Assembly (NCBI GenBank): GCA_028551475.1
Contig: CM052358.1
Span: 22,966,853 to 23,030,852, forward strand
Direction: 5' to 3'
Length of the DNA: 64,000 nucleotides
DNA from: Casuarina equisetifolia
Lineage: Eukaryota > Streptophyta > Magnoliopsida > Fagales > Casuarinaceae
The stretch's first letter is position 1; the number at the start of each line of letters is the position of its first letter. Below are positions 1-10,826 of this stretch, piece after piece. Both the position numbers and the translations under genes were made by a program. The notes below the pieces were generated by a model, which saw nothing but the letters and a program-made list of their open reading frames with translations, was not told the DNA's origin and did not search any database.

Positions 1-258
1 TAGAGAATGGGGCTATTACTCTTGGTAAAAAATATTCTACTTAAGACCAGAAAAAGAGATTTCTTTGTGAGAAATATCGTTAGGCGCTTTGGACCAAGTA
101 AGTCAATGTGCATTTGCTCAAATGCCACTTCCTTTCTTGAAAAATGGAATGAAGGTTTGGGTCCTGGGTTCAGAATCTATTGGGTGTATATGATTGACCA
201 AAAGAGGGAATTACCTGGGTATTTGGTTTGTGAATGAACAATGACTGTTGTTATAGTT
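1..258. repeat. dispersed repeat segment R, copy 1, left part
   Basis: Non-coding sequence closely resembling 36400-36660 and 49350-49510: the same runs about 'catttgctcaaatgcc' and 'gattgacca' occur in each. It is the left half of a repeat copy split by the LINE at 259-5862 and resumes at 5879. Short open frames here are not conserved between copies, so I do not call a gene. The original function of the repeat is not recognised; it lies upstream of Transposase_24-like sequence in two copies. Confidence 0.6.
243..258. repeat. LINE target-site duplication, left copy
   Basis: The 16-bp sequence gactgttgttatagtt is repeated exactly at 5863-5878, bracketing the LINE. It directly abuts the T-rich tract that is the LINE poly(A) tail read on the minus strand. 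Confidence 0.93.
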
Positions 259-344
259 TTTTTTTTTGTTTTTTTTTTGGTGAAAGGTCAAATTATATAT
301 CACCCGTAAAAAAATTTACAAGATTTTTTGATTACAAAATATCA

Positions 345-3300
345 TTATCTAAGCTCAAATATTGCACTTGGCAAATTCCAAAGCTCTTGTAAAAATTTAT
401 TACAATTTGTAAACTTGACTACTATGGTAGATGAAATCTTGCCTCTCACATCCTTCTTGATTTTAGCAATAATGGTTGAGTTTTCTAGACTTGTATTGCT
501 GAATCTTCTTCTATTCCTTTCACTCCAAATGTGATACAATACGGCCTTGAAAGATATACTAAGCAAAATAGCTGCAAAGCTTTTCCTCTTAACAGTCTTG
601 ATCATCCAACATATTTCAGCTCTCCAGTGTTCAATTCTTCGAGTTAATCCATTCATGCCTAACAAAGCCTTCCAGATGTAGTTTGTGAACCTGCACTTAA
701 AAAATAAATGTTCATGTGATTCTTCTTCTTATTGGCAGAGGTTGCATTGTAGATCCATTGAATTATTCCATTTAGCCACCCGATCTGCTGTGGATAGTTT
801 GTCTCTTAAAATGATCCAACATATAAAATTATGCTTCGATACTCCTACTTTCCAAACAAGTGTTGCCCATTTAGAATCTTCTCTGTTCTCTCTTAGTGCT
901 ACATAACTTTTGGCAATATTGTATTCTGAGTCCGTCACTAGTTGTGTGAGTTCACTTCTTATTTGTAAAATATTCCTAAAACTCCAAGCTAGTGATCCTT
1001 TCATCTCAACTTCTAATACATTCATTTCTTTCAAATTTTCTGTTATCATCCATTTAACCTATAAGGAGTTTGAATTGGGGTGCGCAAGAGACCATAGGAG
1101 TTTTCCAATTGCTGCCTTATTCCAAGTGTGAATGTCTATCAAACCTAGTCCTCTAGAAATTTTAGGCTAGCAAACTTCTTTCCATGCCACTTTCGCTACG
1201 CATCGTCCATTAAATTTACTTGTCCAAAGGAAAGTTCTAATCTTTTTTTCAATTTCATAAAGGGTTTGTTTTAACAGTAGAAAAATTTGCATCCAATATG
1301 TTTGCAATGAGAACAGAACACTTTTTGCTAGCTGCAGTCTCCCCCCATAACTAATATGCTTAGACTCCCAACCAACCTTCAATTCTTCTCAATATCTTTC
1401 TGTCAAGATAGTACAATCTAGGTTGGAGAGTCTTTTAGTAATCAATGGAACTCCTAAGTATTTTATGGGAAGTTGGCCTTCTTGGATAGGAATATGATCA
1501 AGTATTAGAGCCTTTTCCTGTTCAGACAAGCCTGAAAAGAAAATTTGACACTTCTCTGGATGCATCTTCAAATCTGTTATATCTTCAAACTCTTGCATAG
1601 TATCTAGTAAACACAATATGGACTCAATATCTCCATGAGCAAACAAAAAGAAATCATCAGCAAAACATAAATGAGTGATATTTTCTTTGGCACATTTCCA
1701 GTGAAATTTAAACATTCCAGAAGATACTTTATTTTGTATAATTTTGTTAAGAATCTTCATCACAATAACAAAGAGAAAAGGAAAGAGAGGGTCTCCTTGT
1801 CTAAGTCCCTTTGCCCCCTTAAAAAAACCTGTATGAGAGCCATTGATGTTCACAGAATATCCTATAGTAGTGATGCAGTTTTCAATCAGCAATCTAAATT
1901 TGTCTGGGAACTTCAAAACTTTCAGAGTATTTAGGATTCCATTCCAGTCTATTGAATCATATGCTTTCATAATATCAACCTTAATTGCCACCCTTTTCCC
2001 ATGAATATCTTTGTGATAATTGTGCATTAACTCTTGACACAACAAAATATTTTCCTTAATGTTCTTTCTTGGCACAAAAGCTATATGACAAGGATGTATG
2101 AAATGAGGCAAAACTAAACTTAATATTCCTGCCATAATTTTTGATATGATCTTGTACAACACATTGCAACAAGATATTGGTCTAAAATCTTTCATATTGA
2201 TGGCATTAATTTTCTTAGGGATAAGAGAGATTACTGTTGAATTTATGCTTCGCAGTAGCTGTTTCCTTTGAAAGAAAGCTATTACTGCATCTTCTATGTC
2301 ACTCCCTATAATACTCCACGCTTTCTTGAAGAAGAAGCTATTATATCCATTAGGACTTGGAGCTTTGTAATCACCAAAAGTATTAAAGACCTTTTGTATA
2401 TCTTATCTTTGAATGTCTGCTATAAGGCTTCTCTTTATCTCTTCTGGAATTTCCATAGGAAATAACTCTCTTAATCTTGTTTCTGATGGTTGAAGTTGGT
2501 TTGCCCTCCCTAGCAAGTTTTGATAATAACTTAGAATTTTTTTCTTTATCATTACAGGATCTTCAGTAAGTTGCCCATCATCTAGTTCTAGCTTGACAAT
2601 GTGATTTTTTGCTTTCCTCTTCATCATGCCTTTGAAAAAGACTTTACTATTACAATCTCCCTCTTTCAGCCAATTATTCATTGATTTTTGCTTCAGAAGT
2701 ATTTCTTCATGCTTGTTATGTATTAGTAACTTTTCTAACCACTCCTTTTCTTCATTGCGCAAATGGGTATTTGAAGGGTCATCAAAGAGCTTTGCTTGTG
2801 CTATTTGTAGCTGCTTCCTTGCTACTTCTATTTTCCTTGGTAGTTCTCCAAATTCCTCTCTATTTAGCTTTCTTAACTCTTTTTTCATTTCCTTCAACTT
2901 TATCATTATTCTGTACATTATAGTGCCATCAACCCTTTGTTGCCAAATATTCTTTACTATTGTCATAAATTAGGGGTTGTCTGGCCAGAAGTTGAAAAAT
3001 CTAAAAGTCCTTTTCTGACTTGGTCTATTATTGCCCACCTTGATAGTGCAAGGACTGTGATTTGACAATCCAGGAGTACTAAATTCAATGGAGAAATCCA
3101 TATTACTTTGCAATCATTTAAGGTTTACCAAACATCTATCCAATTTACTGCCTTTGAACCCTATTCCTCTACCTTTGTTCGTCCATGATAGGAGCGGTCC
3201 TACAAAGTTTGGTTTTATAAGTTCTGCATCACTTATGAACTTGTTAAAATCTTCTATTCCTTTTATCCATCTACTAGCTACACTGATCCTCTCATTTAGA

Positions 3301-3743
3301 TTCCTCATTGTATTAAAATCCCCTACTAGTAGCCATTGAGTGTTCTTTCCATAATTGTTATAACATTGTGTGAGGTTACTCCAAAGATCCTTTCGTTCAT
3401 TTACTGTATTTACTGCATAGATGGCAGATAAGTACCATACTTCATGTCCCTCTTCCACTTTACAATTCACTACCTGTTTAGAACTACTAAGCACTGTGAT
3501 GTTGAGCTGTGGCTTTTTTCCATATAATCTAAATCCTTCCATTTTCATTATCTCTATAATTGTGGACAAACCCCCAATGGGGAAAAAGAGAATCTATCAT
3601 CCATTGTGCTTTATCTTTTTTTTTTTTATTTTGTGTTCTAATAGAATGACAATGTCAGCTTTAGTATTCTTGATAACTTCTCATACCTCCTTTTGTTTAG
3701 GGCTTTTATTCAAGCCCCTGACATTCTATGAGAATATGATCAT
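345..3743 (-). pseudogene. LINE ORF2: endonuclease / reverse transcriptase / zf-RVT, broken
   Basis: The family product nicks target DNA and copies the element RNA into the nick. The likely start is the ATG at 3743-3741, followed by an NVRGLN motif and GDFN of the apurinic-type endonuclease (about 3735-3114). A linker with coiled-coil character follows (2966-2403). The reverse transcriptase core (2195-1389) has LRQGDP and the catalytic FADD. The C-terminal part (1382-345) contains a zf-RVT-like region with a CNLC motif and HLFFKC. Several in-frame stops, including one just before NVRGLN, and frame changes near 3114, 2403 and 1389 break it. Homology to plant LINE polyproteins is clear, and the frame breaks are seen directly. 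Confidence 0.9.
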
Positions 3744-5043
3744 TTGTCTGGGGGTATAGTGTTTTCTCCTTCAACACCTTCAAGACCTACAATATCATTG
3801 CATCTTGCTTCATTTGGTTCTTGATGATTACTTATCAACACACTAAATCTATTACTGGTATTGTCCTTCTCACATGTATTCCTTTTAGGGCTCCTTTTGT
3901 TTCCCCTTCCATTCACACTTGCTTTATTGCTTTGTTCTAATTTGGCTTTTGGACTTGTGGTGGATTCAACTTCATGTGTTATTGAATTTATAATCCTATC
4001 TCTTATATCCTCATGTCCTTGGTCCTCATGAACTTGATCTTCATTACCTTTATCCAAATTTTCTTTATCCTTAAATCCTTTATCATATTTCTACGTCTGA
4101 CTTAATGGCTTTTGTACTAGAACCATATCTCTTTTTTCTTTATAACACACTCTTTATGTCCAAAGCAATCACATTTCTTGCATATTTCAGATAACCAACA
4201 ATATTCCACTCCTACCTTAAAAATAGCACCATTTCCTATGTCAATTTCAAATGAAGTTGGTAGAGAACACTTTGTATCTATTTCAACGCATACTTTTGCA
4301 TATGATATCCTCTATCTATGTTTGGTAGCTTTATCCATGTATAGTGGCTTTCCAACAGCACTAGTTACATAGCTCATACCAATCTCATCCCATAGAGCAT
4401 GTGGGACATTGTGCAACTTTATCCAAATTGGTATTGAAGTGATTTTTTCTTTTTGCAGTCTAATAGTGTTATGCCATTTTTGCAGAAACATTGGTTTTCC
4501 TACCACATCACAAACTACAGCTTCTAATACTTCCTCCATCTTTTGTTTATTAGAAAATCTAAAGAAGAAGAAGCCACTGTCTGTTGCAGAAATATCTATT
4601 AAGCTTTGTTTTCCCCATTGCTTTCCTACAATTCTTTTTACTACAAAAAATGATAATTTTGAACCCAAAAAGAAACCCATAACACAATTTTCATAGAATT
4701 TACTTCCTTCTTCAATAACTTCCTTAGGAGGGGCAACTCTAATTTTCCCATCATTTAATACCGGTAGCTGGTATTTCATATGAGCATTTTGTGCTAATCC
4801 TCCTACTACAACCTTACTCCAAGATTCATGTTTTCCTTTATGTTCAACACTCTCCTTAAAGATAATGTTGTTTGTCTCTTCTAGCCTCTCATTTTTCTCC
4901 TTATTTCTTGTAGGCCCTTGGAATAAACTTTCTTGGATTTCTTGTTCAATTCTCTCCTTGTCTTGTTGAGATAATATATTATCCTTGGTCATACTTCCTT
5001 TAGCCATGTTCCTATTTGCAAGGGTTATTCGTCCAGATTTCAT
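3740..5043 (-). pseudogene. LINE ORF1: DUF4283-like nucleic-acid-binding protein with zinc knuckle
   Basis: The first LINE protein would bind element RNA. An open frame runs from the ATG at 5043 to a stop at 4312 and covers a DUF4283-like domain with LGSKLSFFVVK and WIKLHNVPHALWDEIG. Reading onward needs frame changes: at about 4190-4139 a zinc-knuckle-like stretch (CKKCDCFGHKEC) appears, with a shorter last spacing than the usual CX2CX4HX4C. The C-terminal part (4057-3740) contains NRFSVL and ends in a TGA that overlaps the ORF2 ATG as ATGA. At least one frameshift separates the two open parts. Confidence 0.82.
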
Positions 5044-5639
5044 TATTTTAACTTCTGTATCATTATTTTCTCCTAAAGATTTTTAACACTCTTCAAGTTT
5101 CCTTATTTTTCTTTTCTCTCTTTTCTCAAACTCAACACTCTTTGGGTCTATCCTCTAGAAATCCTTGACCATTAGCAGTTACCAACTTAGTAATTAACTA
5201 ATTTGATAGACAGGATTTTGGTAAGATGTACCAAAAGTTCATAATCTACTCAGTATATAGACCTAATAGATTCTGCCTTCTTCTGCCGACAATCTACTTA
5301 AATCCCTTTAACTTAACTTAATAGAAACATGGCTTTTGGTAGGTATATCCTTCTCTTATCACTCCCAAACAAATATTTTAACTAAGCAATCAATAAATTA
5401 AAACAAACCACGAACAACAAAATTCACACCTAACACTCACTACACCAACTTTTACTTCTAAATTGCAAATACAATATAAAAAATAAAAATAAAATAAAAT
5501 AAAATAGAAAAATAGAAAAATAAAACGCACAGAAATAACACTCACTTCAGCATAGTCTATTCTAATTATAATCTAATACGCAGAAATATTTTTTTTTACA
5601 CTTTTTTTTTTTGTTAACAGTTACCTCCGAGCCTAGGAG

Positions 5640-5862
5640 ATCTGAAGATCAGCCATCAGGATCTTGTTTCCCGCTGACCTGCACTACCTCCTACTGCCTT
5701 CCGCCGGCGACCACACGATGGGGATGCGATGTGGGGGAGCGTTGGGATCTGGGAACGACGGGGAGTCTGGGGACTGGGCCGGCAATTGGGGGCCAAGGGA
5801 CGAGGCGGTAGGGTGGGGAGGCGATGGGGGACGGGGGAACGATAGGGGGGCGGAGGGATCAG
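5640..5862 (-). promoter_or_regulatory. GC-rich 5' leader / probable internal promoter region of the LINE
   Basis: The first 220 bases of the LINE, on its own strand, are C-rich (runs of CCCCCC and CCCC) in a window that is otherwise AT-rich. Non-LTR elements carry their promoter internally at the 5' end, so this is the expected place for one; the promoter role is inferred. Open frames in this tract come from the skewed composition. The remainder of the 5' leader, 5044-5640, is AT-rich with A-rich pentamer repeats at 5476-5524. Confidence 0.5.
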
Positions 5863-5878
5863 GACTGTTGTTATAGTT
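5863..5878. repeat. LINE target-site duplication, right copy
   Basis: Exact repeat of 243-258. The flanking repeat resumes immediately with ggttgcattaaatac, matching the continuous versions near 36635 and 49508. Confidence 0.93.
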
Positions 5879-6820
5879 GGTTGCATTAAATACAATGTCA
5901 GCTGGCTTTTGTATAATTTGTTCAAATGGGATTTGATTTATTGCTGATCTGGAAAGTGAGGCATTGACATTCTCAAGGCTCTTAATATCTTTTTGTTCAG
6001 GTTATATGGTTGTTACTTGGTCATGCTTAAACAATGTCAGAACATGGATTTTCTGCAAGGTGAAACATTTGACAAATATATCTGAACTTTGTTGTGTCCT
6101 GGGATTTAGTTATGGATATGATCGTGTTAATGTTGGTATAATGTGAATTATTGGTTATTGCAGTTTTGGTGTGGGGAATGGTATGGAGATGAAGCACGTT
6201 ATTATTTAACAGTTTGGTGTCTGTCAAATCACGTGTTCGACCTTTTATTCCAGGTCTTGTAGAGATTTTAAAGGATCTTGGATCAACATCAACCACATAT
6301 ACTAACACAAGCATGTAAAGTGATTTGAGCCCAAAAAATATCTTACTTCCACTTGAGGACCCCTCATTCTCTTCTTCGTTAGCTTACAAGCATACAAGCT
6401 TTCTCAAGCTCTCACTGTCTCTCACAGTCACTTATACAGCAGCTCACACACTTTCACAATGTTCATACGGTATAGCGCACACACACAAGCCATGTATTGC
6501 TAATATGGGAAGCCATCATTCCACTTACTGTACAGTGGAATGACTACAATACCCTGCACTATACATTACAACATAACAATCCTCACCAATAATCATTGCC
6601 ACACTTGGTTGTTTCCAAATCAAAATGGTTTTTAACTGTCTGACATACTTCGGGGTTTTTTTTTTTTTTTTCCTTTTTAATTGGAGTTGGAAGTGTTTAT
6701 AAGTTACCTGGGCTATTTGTTGCATGACCTGTTCAGAAGTTCCTCAGTTGTTTTTCTCTGGATTGTGGAATTTTAAAGTTTGAACAAGAAACAATCAATC
6801 TACTCAGTGTATAATTGCAA
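5879..6820. repeat. repeat segment R, copy 1, right part
   Basis: Continues the sequence interrupted by the LINE and aligns by eye with 36640-37150 and 41170-41500 (for example the 'aacaatgtcagaacatgg' run, shared with 36880). Positions 6320-6720 hold no recognised gene; there is a short CA-rich run near 6479-6488 and a 15-base T run near 6657. No conserved reading frame was found. Confidence 0.5.
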
Positions 6821-8345
6821 CATCATCAGAATTCTTGTTATAAATGTTAAGAACCGGGCAGAAGTACCACAGAAGGCAAAAGATGACATTGTTACTAGGG
6901 TGTTGGTAAGTAAGAAAAAGACACGATTTGGTTAACTGACATTTGTTTAATTTATTTTTACTTGATATTATTGTCTAGTGTTTCCTTGTTTCCTCATTTC
7001 AGCGTAAATGGAGAGTCCCAGACACACCCCTGCGAAGAGCCAGAATATTAAGGTTAGCCAACCGGAGATACCGGGTTGGCGAGCAAAACTCTCCAAGGAC
7101 TACAGTAATTACGGTAATGATGAGGGCCGCAGGCGGAACCGGCCTAAAGAAGTCACAGAGCGGCAATGGGAGTCTCTTTCTGAAGAAATCTGCAGCGGAA
7201 AAGGTGAGAAAACGCACGAAGCTGCACACGTTTTGTGGGAATCGCACTCTGCGATTTTTCTATTCACACTTACCGAAAGAATAGGTGTTCTTTACAACAT
7301 ATGTCAAAGAAAAAAGATCAAACGGGCCTAACCCGAGTGATGGGTTTGGCCCATAAACAAATAAAATAAACTACACTAATCAAAGACCCGCAACATCATA
7401 TTTCAACACTTTCTTTAATGCATACTTAGTCGTGGTGAATTTCAGGTATATAATTTCTTATTTCCTCATAACATTATAATACATTGCATTGACTACCTGC
7501 ATATTTTCGCCCTATGCAGACCAGTAGTGGTTGAAACAAAGAAAGTCAATCAAAGCAAGAGAGGGACAAAATCACTGACAGCAAGTCTTTTGTAGCTGTG
7601 AGGTATGATGCAGTAAGTAGAAAATATGCAAAAGTAACAACCAGTATTTTACATTTGTTGTTTATTTGTTAATTAATTGCTTGCTTGTCAAAACTACAGC
7701 GGAATCCTGTGACTGGTCTGCAGCCTAATGAATAAAGGACATGGCTTCTTTGCCATTGTCATCCCTGTGGCACATAGAACGATGAAACAGCATATGAGGT
7801 TTATGTGAGTAGAAGTTCCATACTGTGCTTATAGCTATGAGTTTTGAATGTGTTTTGATTATTGTGTGTACCACGACGCATGAACGAGTTACTGAGTAAA
7901 TAGTTCAGAACTCAGAGCAAGAGGGTGAGCTATTACCACCATCAGCAGAGGATCAGTTGGTTCTGTCAGTGATGGGTTCCAAACCAGGCCACCTTCGAGG
8001 CCATAGATGAGAGCGAATGCATGTGTAGAAACTGGCAACTGTTGACATTCAAAAGGAGAGTGATGTTCTCGAAGAGAAGCTTGGTAAGATGAAGCAGAAG
8101 TTGCAGGAGGAGAGTGCAGCACGGTCTGTGATACAGGAACAACCGCGGGCAGAGAGTGCAGTAAGTGCTGAGATGGAGGCCCGATTGCAGTTAGAGAATG
8201 CAGCAAGGACAGCAATGGAGGCACGACTCTATGTAGAGTTTGCCGTTGCCTTTGATAGCTTAAGATCTCAAGCCTGTTTTACATGTGTAAGTTCCAAAGT
8301 TAATACTTTAGTTGAATCGTTTTTGTCAAAAGATAAATTAGGATA
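6821..8345 (+). pseudogene. Transposase_24-like (Ptta/En/Spm type) gene remnant
   Basis: Scattered reading-frame pieces resemble the plant Transposase_24 family, proteins related to the TNP/Ptta part of CACTA elements. At 6860-6905 AEVPQKAKDDIVTRVL ends at a plausible GTAAGT donor. After a CAG acceptor near 7004 the frame gives RKWRVPDTPLRRARILRLANRRYR, then after a one-base frame change WRAKLSKDYSNYG and ERQWESL. At about 7570-7610 TDSKSFVAVRYDA fits the conserved G-KSF motif, and at 7700-7730 RNPVTGLQPNE follows. The 3' part (8089-8345) is an alanine/glutamate-rich coiled coil. Stops and frame changes separate the pieces. Family assignment rests on recalled motifs, so confidence is moderate. 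Confidence 0.5.
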
Positions 8346-9560
8346 GTACAAGTAAGTTTGAGGTAACCCGAATACAATTGCATACACTTCCATTTTGGCA
8401 TGGGCTGCGTAAACCTTTGATAGGCTATTGGCCTCGGATTGATTTGCTCAAGGGTTTTGAGAAGGTCGAGGGCCTACAAGACGGAAACAAGCTGAATAAT
8501 GGTCTAATTCAATGTAAAAGAAGTCCACTGGGGCCTAATGTTAGAGGATAAGATTTTCTTCATTCATACCATAAAAGTGGGAGAATCATCTTTTATTCAA
8601 AAGGGCTATGAAAACTATAAATTTTCTTCTCCTAGGTTGTCCTAATTAGTTTTTGTACTTGGTTGTTCATATTTTTGCTCATAGAGAGTTTTGGAAGAGG
8701 AAAAAAAAAAGCTCTTTATTTATGAATTACTTTAAATAATAATGAAATGTGCTATCTATTTATAAGAACATTGAGCATTTTATGATTTTTTGACAAATTA
8801 CATATTAACTAATTTATTTTAATTGCATATTGGAATATTCTCCTTAAGAAGATTTCATCATATTTTTCATTTTGAATTAAGCTCTTTGGCTAGGGTTATG
8901 ATTTGAAACAAGTAGAATGTTTTGTTCAAGTAACAATTATAGTTGATATGATACCTCAAAAGACTAAATGTTATTTTAGAAGATGGATTGTAAAAGTATT
9001 GTATAAATGTTAAATTCTATAGTGGTTTCTTGTTGATTGAGGTTCCACTATATAAATGACTTTAAACTATTCAATTTAACTTTCGCTTATACTTTGTTTA
9101 GGTCATGACAAATAATATTAGAATTATCCTTGTGACAACATGTGATATAGGCCCTAGATGTCAAGTGATTTGAGTGTATTATCTAGGAGTTGTCTTTCTT
9201 TATTTTTTCTTTTTGGTCACAAAGAAGGGTAGTATCCTGTCACATTTTTATTAATAAAAATTAGGTTGGACCCAAAAACCATACCTTGTTAAGGTACAAA
9301 GAACAAACCATAAGCGTAACCCTTACAATAATTAACTCTTGAGCCTACATGTATGGGTGTCAATTTTTGCATTAGTTTCTTATTGTATTAGACTAGAATA
9401 TATAAATAATATTAAGGTATTCCAATGTTGACTCTTAACTAGTTCTCTTATCGTTGTAAATGTACATGTGGCTATCACTTCCATGAATTGTGACAATTAC
9501 TACTATAGCAGAGATGTTGATTAGGATGAAAGAATGGTGATAATCGTGATAGCTGCTATG
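8346..9560. repeat. duplicated intergenic sequence of the lectin-kinase unit (unit A)
   Basis: No gene seen. The stretch is AT-rich and repeats, with divergence, at 12700-13330, 19800-20780, 26760-27290 and 52220-52870. Shared landmarks are a run near 'gatttgctcaaggg', 'atttcatc...tttttcatt' and 'gtacatgtggctaacacttcc'. It therefore marks the extent of the tandem duplication unit. Confidence 0.6.
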
Positions 9561-9585
9561 GAAAATTAATTTGTGTCAGTAAATA

Positions 9586-10175
9586 TTGACTTTATTGTTG
9601 TGTTTTCTACATATAAGCACAACCGACAGTGAAAGAAAGGACCACTGTTTCAAGTTCTATTGCTCAAGGAGTTACTCTTTGCTTCACCTGCATTTTGGCT
9701 TCATGGAAACTTTCAGCGCAAGGCAGCTTTTCTTGCTCTTCTTGATGCTATTCCTGGTAGCCCCTAGTCATAGATGTGGGCCTTCCTAGCCAAGCTTTGA
9801 GTTTTGCTACATGTGTAGGAGTTTTGGCCAAAGTTTATTAATGGACTACAATTGTGATATGGACTCTTAGCATATCCAATGTATAAAGGTCGTCTTGTTG
9901 CTCAAGACAAAGTCTGGTCATGGATGGAACAATTTTTAGGTGGAAAAGATGCTTGTTACTCTAGAGGTCAATGGCCTGAAATAGTGAAAACATTAATGGG
10001 GAAAACAGACAAAGAACTGTTAGGGCGAGTTGCTGCCTTGATTGAGCAGTCTGGAGGTACTATTTTGATGTACAAAGGCAACAGGAAACCCATCAATAAA
10101 CAGAAGGATTTTCGAGCCTTAAAAGTAGTTACTGCAACCGATGCTGAAGCCATATGCTTTTGTTTATACTACTGA
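9586..10175 (+). CDS. unrecognised coding-like fragment, part of the duplicated unit
   Basis: The clearest open part is 9879-10175 (98 aa). It is rich in protein-like composition, with WSWMEQFLGGKDACYSRG in the middle and GGTILMYKGNRKPINK near the end. A diverged copy with stops lies at 13380-13960 and keeps RLVAxDK, W-E-F, GKDACYS and KG-RK-like pieces. Similar protein across two diverged DNA copies suggests derivation from a real exon, possibly of a neighbouring host gene caught in the duplication. I do not recognise the family. The upstream part 9586-9878 contains stops. It may be a dead fragment. Confidence 0.35.
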
Positions 10176-10179
10176 TAAA

Positions 10180-10826
10180 CATGACTTTTGCCCTAGGTTT
10201 CCTTATGTATAAATAAAATCAGATTTTAATTGCATGGTCCTGGAAAATTCAAGGAACATGTCAGTTGTGTTGGAAGAGAATGTGGATCTAATAAGGAGTA
10301 CATATACAATAAATATTAACGATATTGAAGAGTTCATATATTTTAGGATGGACAAGATACTTAATTTACATTGTATTAGTTTATTCTCTATTCGAAAACT
10401 TCCCTATCTCAAAGAGTTGCCAAGAAAGTTCTCTTCTTTGTGGCTTTCTTTTGGGTTAAATTGATATTTCATCAAAAGTTATATCACAGGAAAGATTTCA
10501 TAAAGTCCTTACATTTACAGATAATTTGAAAGGAATTTTAAATGAAAAATTGCCACAACTAAAATAAAGCAGCTATGTATGTCAATGGACCGCTTCTAAG
10601 ACTTTTTGTTTGAAAAAAAAAAAGAAACAAACAAACATGTTCAACAGCCTTACGAGTACAATATAAATAGCATGATTGACTAGTAAATGAAGAAAGAAAA
10701 CAAACGATAAGAAACTACTAGAAAGCTGACAACATCACACTACCGAGAACGATTGGTTGGTAAATAAATAAAAATAGCAAACAGTCAGAGAACTGCAATA
10801 ACAAGTGAAGCTTTCAATTGATAGAG
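10180..10826. other. intergenic, no gene seen
   Basis: AT-rich stretch between the unrecognised fragment and lectin kinase copy A. A 76-aa open frame at 10234-10464 has a diverged counterpart near 20940-21070 with stops, so it is treated as duplicated non-coding DNA. An A-rich run lies at 10613-10624. Confidence 0.5.

Larger units (their letters stand above)
259..5862 (-). mobile_element. full-length plant L1-type LINE retrotransposon, decayed
   Basis: A 5.6-kb non-LTR retrotransposon on the minus strand. It has a GC-rich 5' leader (about 5862-5640), ORF1 with a nucleic-acid-binding domain and zinc knuckle, ORF2 with endonuclease, reverse transcriptase and zf-RVT parts, and an A-rich tail (T-rich at 259-281 on the plus strand). 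A perfect 16-bp target duplication flanks it. Two related copies of the flanking repeat, near 36614-36660 and 49490-49540, run through the insertion point without a LINE and so act as empty sites. Several stops and frameshifts in both ORFs make autonomous activity unlikely. A 5'-truncated close relative lies at 62367-62994. Confidence 0.93.

Noticed and set aside
5611..5925. Three overlapping open frames in GC-rich DNA
   Set aside because: They lie in the LINE 5' leader, differ on each strand, and are kept open by base composition; no domain is visible.
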